This document shows, piece by piece, positions 1 through 6,163 of a DNA stretch of 40,859 nucleotides; within the stretch, counting starts at the first letter, position 1, and the number at the start of each line of letters is the position of its first letter. Location: the NCBI GenBank assembly GCA_035499655.1, contig DATJYL010000213.1, positions 1-40,859 on the forward strand, given 5' to 3'. The notes beneath the pieces were generated by a model that saw only the letters and a list, made by a program, of their open reading frames with translations, ran no database searches and had not been told where the DNA came from. The position numbers were made by a program, and so were the translations under genes. This DNA is from Pirellulales bacterium. GTDB taxonomy: Bacteria > Planctomycetota > Planctomycetia > Pirellulales > JADZDJ01.

Positions 1-476
1 AAATGGATCAGGCCATTGTCGACCATTTGCGCCGCAGCCACGCCTTGCGCATCGGTTTATCGACCGCCGAGCAATTGCGGATGGAATTGGGCAGTGCCTG
101 GCCCATCGACGACCAGCGATCAACCGAAGTCTGTGGCCTGGATCTGGCCAACGGACTGCCGCGACGCATGGAAATCAACGCCGCCGAAGTCCGCGCGGCA
201 TTGGCCGCCCCGCTGGAAAAAATTCTGGAAACCATTCGCACCACGCTCGACCGGTGCAGCCCCGATTTGGTTTCGGATTTGGTCGATCGCGGCGTGCAAC
301 TATGCGGCGGCGGCGCACTGTTGGCCGGTGTCGATCGCTGGATCACCCAGCGCACCGGGCTGCCCGCCCACGTGGCCGCCGAACCGCTCACAGCGGTCGT
401 GCAAGGAACGCTGACTTGCCTGGAACATCTCGATACGTGGCGCAGTTTTGTGGAATCGAGCGATGCAAGTTTCTGA
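1..476 (+). CDS. mreB: Rod shape-determining protein MreB, C-terminal part (5' end outside window)
   Basis: This is the last ~157 residues of an MreB-type bacterial actin, the cytoplasmic filament protein that positions the peptidoglycan elongation machinery. The reading frame is open to the window edge, so the true start lies upstream. The second ATP-binding region is visible as LCGGGALLAGVDRW followed by TGLPAHVAAEPLTAVVQGT, which closely follows the usual MreB pattern (GGGALL, then TGLPV, then DPLTAV and GTG). The stop at 474-476 overlaps the likely mreC start at 463 by 14 bases, and mreC, mreD and mrdA follow on the same strand. That neighbourhood supports MreB over other actin-like ATPases such as FtsA or ParM. 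Confidence 0.9.
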   Translation, partial: MDQAIVDHLRRSHALRIGLSTAEQLRMELGSAWPIDDQRSTEVCGLDLANGLPRRMEINAAEVRAALAAPLEKILETIRTTLDRCSPDLVSDLVDRGVQLCGGGALLAGVDRWITQRTGLPAHVAAEPLTAVVQGTLTCLEHLDTWRSFVESSDASF

Positions 477-1479
477 TCCGCTGGACCAACGTTGGCTCTT
501 GATTTCCCCCGCCATGCTCCTGGCGGCCACCTGGGCCGCTGCGCTCGCCTTGGCATTTACGCCGCAGCGAATCACCGGCTCGTTGCGCGACGCTTGGCGC
601 GAAGCCCTGCGGCCAAGCCTGGTGGCGCTGAGCAACACTGGCGATTGGATTGGTAACCGCTGGGCGGAATTCCGCTGCGGCGATTCGCGGCTCCCGGAAG
701 CGGAACAGAAAATCGCCGCGTTGAACGAACAGCTGCGCACCCTCCGTACACAACTATTATTGGCCCATAGCGATCGTCCGCCCGGCCCGCCGAGTCAGCC
801 GCACGATCTGGGCCAACCGCCCCCCTTATTGATTGCGCAATCCATTTCTGCGCGCGTGCTGGGCCGCCAGGCGCAAATGTTTTTGCCCCCGCGCGATTTG
901 TTGGATGTTGGTCGCACCAAGGGCGCTACACCCCAAGCCTTGGTCCTGGACGATGGAGCTATCTCATCGGCTTCTTCCATTTCATCCGCCATCACTTCCG
1001 CTGCGCCGCTCTTGGACCAAGGGCACGATGCGGCCGTACAGCGCGGCCGGCTGGTCCTGGCCGGCGCCCGGGTCTGGGGAAAAGTGGCCGAAGCGGGTCC
1101 GCATACCAGCACCGTGCAGCGCGTCACCGACCCCGGCTATCGCGATTTGGTCCAATTGGCCCGGCAACAGGATGGCCGCTTGCATTTTGCCGCGCGCGGA
1201 ATGTTGGTGGGGCGCGGAGAAGCACTGTGCAAAATTGAAATGGTCGAAGCCGCCGACTTGGTGACCGTCGGCGATTTAGTGTTCACCGTCGACGACGGCG
1301 TGCTCGATGCTCCCCTGCTATACGGCCGCGTGGCCCGTGTGGAACGTAAACCGGGCTCCACCCAATGGGAAATTTGGATGGAGCCGGCCGTGGAAGCTCA
1401 TTCGCCGCCGACGCAAGTGACCGTGCTGCGCATGGAGTTGAATCCCGCCCGATTGGCCGCCGCGGACAATGGCGAGTGA
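463..1479 (+). CDS. mreC: Rod shape-determining protein MreC
   Basis: A bitopic membrane protein of 338 residues that would link MreB filaments to the periplasmic elongation enzymes. A short N-terminus precedes a transmembrane helix (LLAATWAAALALAFT), then a coiled-coil stretch (EAEQKIAALNEQLRTLRTQL), then the beta-rich MreC domain with conserved-looking features such as GVAPQ-like 'GATPQALVLDDG', GKVAEAGPHTSTVQRVTDPGY and GDLVFTVDDGVLDAPLLYGRVARVE. I chose the ATG at 463 inside the mreB tail. An upstream in-frame TTG at 448 would add five residues. The family is well known, and order and overlap with mreB and mreD support the call. Confidence 0.9.
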   Translation: MQVSDPLDQRWLLISPAMLLAATWAAALALAFTPQRITGSLRDAWREALRPSLVALSNTGDWIGNRWAEFRCGDSRLPEAEQKIAALNEQLRTLRTQLLLAHSDRPPGPPSQPHDLGQPPPLLIAQSISARVLGRQAQMFLPPRDLLDVGRTKGATPQALVLDDGAISSASSISSAITSAAPLLDQGHDAAVQRGRLVLAGARVWGKVAEAGPHTSTVQRVTDPGYRDLVQLARQQDGRLHFAARGMLVGRGEALCKIEMVEAADLVTVGDLVFTVDDGVLDAPLLYGRVARVERKPGSTQWEIWMEPAVEAHSPPTQVTVLRMELNPARLAAADNGE

Positions 1480-1524
1480 ACAGTCTCGCTGATCCGTCGT
1501 CGGAGATTAGGAATCAGAAAATTC

Positions 1525-2016
1525 ATGACGTCGCTGTTATTCATTCCTGTGATGTACATGGCCGCCGTGCTGCAAACTTCTTTTGCCACACGTTGGGATG
1601 CATTCGGCGTGGGGCCGAATTTGCTGGTCCTGGGCGGGTTTTTGTGGTTAACCCAAACAGGCAGTCGACGCGGCCTGCTGGTGGCCGCCCTGGCCGGCTT
1701 GGTGAGCGACTTGAATTCGCCGGCGCCCTTGGGTTTGGGCCTGGCTTTGTTTGCCGCAGTCGCTTACAGCGTCATCTGGCTGCGCCGGCGGCTCAACCTC
1801 GATGGCTTTCCGGCACAACTGTCCGTGGTCTGGTTTGCGGCCACCACCATCACCCTCTGGCAAGGGGCGCTCATCAAGTGCTTGGGACAATCCCCCGCGG
1901 CGTGGAGCGCGCTGATCGAGCGCAGTGCGCTGGTGGGATTGTACACGATGTGCACGGCCCTGCCCATTTTGGTCTTCGCCTTTTGGCGGCGCACGCCTCA
2001 AGAACAGTTTCGATAA
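1525..2016 (+). CDS. mreD: Rod shape-determining protein MreD
   Basis: A 163-residue, strongly hydrophobic protein with about five membrane segments, matching the size and character of MreD, the integral membrane partner of MreC. The central stretch GLLVAALAGLVSDLNSPAPLG resembles the MreD pattern in which G-L-x-x-D-x-x is followed by PLG. It starts 46 bases after mreC and ends 18 bases before mrdA. MreD sequences diverge strongly, so the call rests on hydrophobicity, length, the LVSDL...PLG motif and operon position. Confidence 0.85.
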   Translation: MTSLLFIPVMYMAAVLQTSFATRWDAFGVGPNLLVLGGFLWLTQTGSRRGLLVAALAGLVSDLNSPAPLGLGLALFAAVAYSVIWLRRRLNLDGFPAQLSVVWFAATTITLWQGALIKCLGQSPAAWSALIERSALVGLYTMCTALPILVFAFWRRTPQEQFR

Positions 2017-2034
2017 TCGGCAAGCCGGTGGAGC

Positions 2035-4293
2035 ATGAACTTGGAACCGACCCCCTGCCGCCGTTTACCCCCTGCCGTGCTGCGCAATCGGCTGCGCTGG
2101 TTGTTCGCGATGTTCGTCATGTTGCTGCTCACCGTTTATGGCCGGTTGATCGCTTTAGAACTACGCGACGGGCCGGAATTCCGCGCCATCGCCGCCGAAC
2201 CGATCGTGCGCCGGCAATCCGTTCCTGGCATGCGCGGACGAATTCTGGCTCGCGACGGCGCCGTATTGGCCTATGACGAACCACTGGTTGACGTGGCGGT
2301 CAATTATCGCTGGCTGGAAGAACCGCCCAACCCCCGCTGGCTCAGGCAGATGGTGCGAGCCCAACTTTCTCCCGCCGAGCGTCGCGACACCCGGCGCCTG
2401 GCTGAAGAGGAACAACGCTTTCTTGCCGAGCGAATCGAATTATGGAAGCGGTTGGCCTCGCTCTGCGGCTTGACCACCGCCCAGTGGCAAGCGCGCACGG
2501 AGCAAATTCAACAGCGCGTGGAGGCCATAGCCGCCGGTGTGAATGCCCGACGTGAAAACGCGAGCGCGGAAAAACTTCGCGACGCAGATTTCGACGAATC
2601 ACACTCTGATTCTCCGGCGGGCTGGCTGGCATTAGTCGGCCGCAGCATTGCGGAAGCGCTTTTCGAATGGGATGACGATTCGTCATCGCCACCGGTGACC
2701 GCCGCCGAGGAATTGACAGAGCACGTGGTTTACGAAGGCTTGCCGCTGGACGCCGTGGCCGAAATCGAAACGCATCCGCAAAATTATCCCGGCGTGAAGT
2801 TGATTCACTCGTACCGCCGGGCCTATCCGGAAGGAAATTTGGCGGCGCATGTGGTCGGATACTTGGGCCGGCCAACCGCGGAAGAAATTGCGGCCGCGGA
2901 AAACAGTGCTGACGCCTATCACACCGACGATTGGCTGGGCCGGACCGGCATCGAACGCCAATACGAATCGCGGCTCCGCGGACATCGCGGTTTAACCGTC
3001 GATCAACTCGATCCGCGCGGGCGCATCGTTAGTTCTACCACCGTTCGCCAGCCTTCCGCCGGAAGCGATGTGGTGCTCACGCTCGATCCGGCCTTGCAAC
3101 GCACCGCACAAACCCTGCTGGACGAAGCCCTGGCCCGCCGGCTGCCCAGCGGTGATGAACAGTTGGATGCCGCCGCCGGCGCAGCGCTGCTGGCAATCGA
3201 TGTGCACACCGGAGCGGTTTTGGCGGCCGCTTCGTCTCCCCGCTTCGATCCCAACGCATTTCCGCAGCGCGACAGTCAAGCCGTCCAGCATTGGCTAAAT
3301 GATCCGGCTCGTCCGCTCTTCGACCGCACCGTACAAATGGCTTTGCCCCCGGGCTCGGTTTTCAAAATTGTGTCGGCCGCGGCGTTGCTGTCCGCCGGTA
3401 TTGATCCGCAAGCCCCCTTCGATTGCCAGGGTTACCTCCGCCAACCCGACGCCCTGCGTTGTGCGGTATATCGCCGCTATGGCATCGGCCACGGGCCGGT
3501 GACCATGGTCGATGCGCTGGCGCGGAGTTGCAACGTGTATTTCTTTCATTACGCGGAGCAAGTTGGCGCAAATCCATTGCTCGATTGGGCGCAGCGTTTG
3601 GGATTGGGCCGAGCTACCGGGATCGATTTGCCCAGCGAAGTTGCCGGAAATGTGCCGGCTAGCAATCCGGCCAGCGATGCGGTGGATTCAAAAATATCGC
3701 AGCCCGACGCCCTGATGATTGCCATCGGGCAAGGGCCGATCACCGCCACCCCATTGCAAATTGTGCGGATGGTGGCGGCAATCGCCAACGGCGGTAACTT
3801 AGTCACCCCGTATGTGGCGGAACGATTGGCTGAGCCCCCCGGTGGAAATTCCCTACCAACCGAAGCAGCGCGGCAAGCGAGCCCGCTTGACGAAGTTATT
3901 CGCCATCAACCGCCGCGCCCGATTCAAGGCCTTACCGTCCAAATCTCGGACGTGATTCGAAAGGGGCTCCGCCAGACGGTCGCCGATGAGCAAGGAACCG
4001 CGTATCATGTCGTGAATGTGCAGCAAGTTGCCATCGCAGGCAAAACGGGCACGGCCGAAACCGGCGGTAACCAGCCGGAGCACGCTTGGTTCGCCGGTTA
4101 TGCTCCCGCCGATAACCCGCAGGTGGCTTTTGTGGTGGTGATGGAACATGCCGGCAACTCGGCCCCGGCAACCGGCCCGGTGGTGCAGTATTTGGCAAAG
4201 CGGATGGACGAATTGGGCTATTTTGGCGCGGAAAAAGAACGAATTGCCGATGGTGCCGTCCCTGGCGCCGGCCCCCATGAAACGCTTAAATGA
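2035..4293 (+). CDS. mrdA: Penicillin-binding protein 2 (peptidoglycan transpeptidase)
   Basis: A class B penicillin-binding protein of 752 residues, the elongasome D,D-transpeptidase anchored in the inner membrane. Near residues 20-40 is one signal-anchor helix (LFAMFVMLLLTVYGRLIALEL). A PBP dimerisation domain follows (RQSVPGMRGRILARDG is the typical RG-x-I-x-DR-like segment). The transpeptidase domain has all three catalytic motifs: SVFK (S441 nucleophile, K444), SCN (S498-N500) and KTGT (K670-T673). It is longer than most PBP2 proteins, and a charged, predicted-helical insert at about residues 100-215 accounts for much of the excess. rodA, a frequent neighbour, does not follow here. Confidence 0.93.
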   Translation: MNLEPTPCRRLPPAVLRNRLRWLFAMFVMLLLTVYGRLIALELRDGPEFRAIAAEPIVRRQSVPGMRGRILARDGAVLAYDEPLVDVAVNYRWLEEPPNPRWLRQMVRAQLSPAERRDTRRLAEEEQRFLAERIELWKRLASLCGLTTAQWQARTEQIQQRVEAIAAGVNARRENASAEKLRDADFDESHSDSPAGWLALVGRSIAEALFEWDDDSSSPPVTAAEELTEHVVYEGLPLDAVAEIETHPQNYPGVKLIHSYRRAYPEGNLAAHVVGYLGRPTAEEIAAAENSADAYHTDDWLGRTGIERQYESRLRGHRGLTVDQLDPRGRIVSSTTVRQPSAGSDVVLTLDPALQRTAQTLLDEALARRLPSGDEQLDAAAGAALLAIDVHTGAVLAAASSPRFDPNAFPQRDSQAVQHWLNDPARPLFDRTVQMALPPGSVFKIVSAAALLSAGIDPQAPFDCQGYLRQPDALRCAVYRRYGIGHGPVTMVDALARSCNVYFFHYAEQVGANPLLDWAQRLGLGRATGIDLPSEVAGNVPASNPASDAVDSKISQPDALMIAIGQGPITATPLQIVRMVAAIANGGNLVTPYVAERLAEPPGGNSLPTEAARQASPLDEVIRHQPPRPIQGLTVQISDVIRKGLRQTVADEQGTAYHVVNVQQVAIAGKTGTAETGGNQPEHAWFAGYAPADNPQVAFVVVMEHAGNSAPATGPVVQYLAKRMDELGYFGAEKERIADGAVPGAGPHETLK

Positions 4294-4402
4294 GGTCCCC
4301 TTTCTCGCATGTGACCCAGCCGTGGGCAAATTTACCAACTACCGTCACCCCGGACTGTCTACGTTGGCAACGCGGTTTCATTGAGCGCGGACTTCATTGA
4401 AC

Positions 4403-4834
4403 ATGGACGACGAAGCATTTCTCCGCCAGTTTGAAGATTGCACTTGGCCGCTAGAACAGTTTCACCACCGGGAGCATGTGAAAATTGCCTATCTTTACTT
4501 GCGGCGATTTTCCTTTGACGAAGCCCTCCATCGGATGTGCGTTGGACTGAAGCGATACAACGCAACTCACCAAGTGCCGGATGCGTTGGATCGAGGCTAT
4601 CACGAAACGCTAACGCAAGCATGGATGCGGTTGGTGTACTTCACCCTCTGCGAGTACGGTCCGGTCAATACTGCCGACGAATTTGTCGACCAGCATCCGC
4701 AACTTTGGCAAATGAAGGTCTTACGGCTCTTCTATTCCCGCGATCGCCTGATATCGCGTGAGGCAAAACAAACGTATTTGCCCCCCGATATTACGAAACT
4801 TCCGGAGTCCAAACCGTCGCTCAAGCCCGAATGA
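4403..4834 (+). CDS. Hypothetical protein, 143 aa
   Basis: A soluble-looking 143-residue protein with no signal peptide and no family I can name with certainty. It is rich in aromatic and acidic residues. Notable motifs are FHHREHVKIAYLYL near residues 20-33 and YHETLTQAWMRLVYF near 65-80, a His/Glu-rich pattern in amphipathic helices that might bind a metal. It sits 109 bases after mrdA on the same strand and could be read through from the mre operon, though nothing links it to cell shape. The ATG at 4403 is preferred over an in-frame TTG two codons upstream. Confidence 0.7.
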   Translation: MDDEAFLRQFEDCTWPLEQFHHREHVKIAYLYLRRFSFDEALHRMCVGLKRYNATHQVPDALDRGYHETLTQAWMRLVYFTLCEYGPVNTADEFVDQHPQLWQMKVLRLFYSRDRLISREAKQTYLPPDITKLPESKPSLKPE

Positions 4835-5183
4835 AAGAGCGTAAATCACTCCTGCTAAAACACTTGAGCGATAGATTATCTATTTTATCAAGGCCCACAG
4901 ATTTTCTATTTTCTCAGAAAGTCCTTCCAGGGGCTTGAAGGTGGCCTAGGCATGTGTTCTAAGGGTTTGTCCATGAGTCGTTAAATGCTTCCCAATCTAG
5001 CGATTTTGACATCGCTATGCGGGGATCATCAACGGCCAAGTGGAAACCGGCAGAAGGTGATAGCATCGCTGGCCGGTTGCTCGGATGCCGCCGGGAACGC
5101 TTCCGATCGGCTGGAAGCCGGGCAAGGACCGTGAAGTGTGTGTGTTGTTGTCCCTTAGTTTCATGTCAGTGGAGGATTTGATT
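4835..5183 (+). other. Intergenic stretch / probable leader of the Cys-rich peptide gene
   Basis: No convincing coding potential. The second half (about 5040-5140) is GC-rich with several short inverted repeats: ACCGGC at about 5045 pairs with GCCGGT at about 5073, and CTTCC at about 5100 pairs with GGAAG at about 5114. These would give a folded leader RNA ahead of the peptide gene. A TTGACA hexamer occurs at 5006-5011, but no good -10 box sits at the right distance. Confidence 0.3.
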
Positions 5184-5375
5184 ATGAAGATTGTGAAAGT
5201 GGTTGTGTTGGCTTTGGCTGTTGTGGCTGCCTCCTTGCCGGAATTGTCCCAGGCATGCTGCCGCCGCCACCGTTGCTGCGATTCTTGCTCTAGCTGCAGC
5301 AGTTGCTCCAGCGGTTGCGCTGCCGCCCCCGCCGCCGCTCCGGCTTGCACCCCAAGCTGCTCCGCAGCAAAGTAA
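5184..5375 (+). CDS. Small secreted Cys-rich peptide, 63 aa
   Basis: A 63-residue peptide beginning MKIVKVVVLALAVVAASLP, a textbook signal sequence with probable cleavage after SQA, leaving a mature chain of about 40 residues. That chain is dominated by cysteines, with clusters ACCRRHRCCD, then repeated CSSC units, then an Ala/Pro linker and C-x3-C. GGAGG at 5171-5175 is a good ribosome binding site nine bases before the ATG and decides this start over an upstream in-frame GTG. Two hairpins follow immediately. Function is unknown. Metal binding, disulfide knotting or a role as an exported toxin-like peptide are all possible. Confidence 0.75.
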   Translation: MKIVKVVVLALAVVAASLPELSQACCRRHRCCDSCSSCSSCSSGCAAAPAAAPACTPSCSAAK

Positions 5376-5401
5376 CGTTTGATTTGGGATGGACTCCAAG
5401 C

Positions 5402-5427
5402 GACCGCACGGAAGACGGCGGTCTTTT
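5402..5427 (+). terminator. Hairpin terminator after the Cys-rich peptide gene
   Basis: GACCGC at 5402-5407 pairs with GCGGTC at 5418-5423, followed directly by TTTT. It lies 27 bases past the stop of the peptide gene, which fits an intrinsic terminator. Confidence 0.6.
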
Positions 5428-5438
5428 GACCGATATAT

Positions 5439-5486
5439 GCCCCGCCTTTGCCAGCCATCCGGTTGGCAAACGCGGGGCAATTCTTT
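5439..5486 (+). terminator. Second, stronger hairpin terminator
   Basis: GCCCCGC (5439-5445) pairs with GCGGGGC (5472-5478), and inside it TTTGCCA (5447-5453) pairs with TGGCAAA (5464-5470). The tail AATTCTTTT follows. Two terminators in tandem after a 63-residue gene suggest strong transcription or a need for tight insulation. Confidence 0.6.
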
Positions 5487-5586
5487 TGGGTACTTAGCCC
5501 GAATACGATCGCTGGAAAAGCAGATAAATCGATGGTTGCCAGATCCGATTAAGAGCATTTCCTAACTAAATTGTTGCTGCATCGGC

Positions 5587-6078
5587 TCACTGCCGGGCCG
5601 CGTATAGTTCCGCGTATTCCAGTACCCACAGATCGATCATTTCCATAAATCGCTCTAAATGAACCTCGATCAAAAGCTGAAAATGGGTGCGATTATACAC
5701 TTCCTTGTTCCGAATGGTCCCATGCGCCGTAAGCTCCAGCACATGGGCCGAACTGTACGGCCGGACGGTCATTTCCAAGCGGCTGAATACGTTGGAGCGT
5801 TGCTGCCCGGGGGTGAAATCGGCATCATCCCGGTTGACAGCGGCTCCCCACCCCCGGTCGCTGACCACATTCTCGTACTCAAAGCCCGGAAAATGCTGCG
5901 GCAAACGCCGCAGGCATAACTCCACGTGCTCCGATAGCTGCAGCCGATACTGCGAATGCAGCCGCTTAAACTGTTCCTCGCTCAGCGCTTGGGCAGCCTC
6001 CTCGCCTCGGCGTTGTCGCGCCGCCTGATTGCCCCGTTGGATGGCACGTTGCAGCCGCTCGTCAAAATCCACAGGCAA
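5587..6078 (-). CDS. Hypothetical protein, 163 aa
   Basis: A leftward gene for a soluble, charged 163-residue protein without a signal peptide. The N-terminal third is helical and Arg/Gln/Glu-rich (QRAIQRGNQAARQRRGEEAA). The rest alternates short beta and helical segments, including NVFSRLEMTVRPYSSAHVLEL and the C-terminal LIEVHLERFMEMIDLWVLEYAELYAARQ-like helix. I do not recognise the family. It lies downstream of tex on the same strand, 85 bases after that gene ends, so the two may be co-transcribed. Confidence 0.7.
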   Translation of the reverse strand: MPVDFDERLQRAIQRGNQAARQRRGEEAAQALSEEQFKRLHSQYRLQLSEHVELCLRRLPQHFPGFEYENVVSDRGWGAAVNRDDADFTPGQQRSNVFSRLEMTVRPYSSAHVLELTAHGTIRNKEVYNRTHFQLLIEVHLERFMEMIDLWVLEYAELYAARQ

Positions 6079-6163
6079 TCGTCCAGGTAAAATGTTGAAC
6101 TCGAAGGCCTAATGAAAAAATAAGCCGGACACTGAAAACACGAAAAACCATCACCGTGCGGCG

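Noticed and set aside
1365-2276. 303-residue reading frame across mreC, mreD and mrdA
   Set aside because: It overlaps three genes with clear motifs, and its own translation is Arg/His/Gly-rich without domains: a shadow frame.
5006-5011. TTGACA as promoter for the Cys-rich peptide gene
   Set aside because: No -10 hexamer at 16-18 bases.
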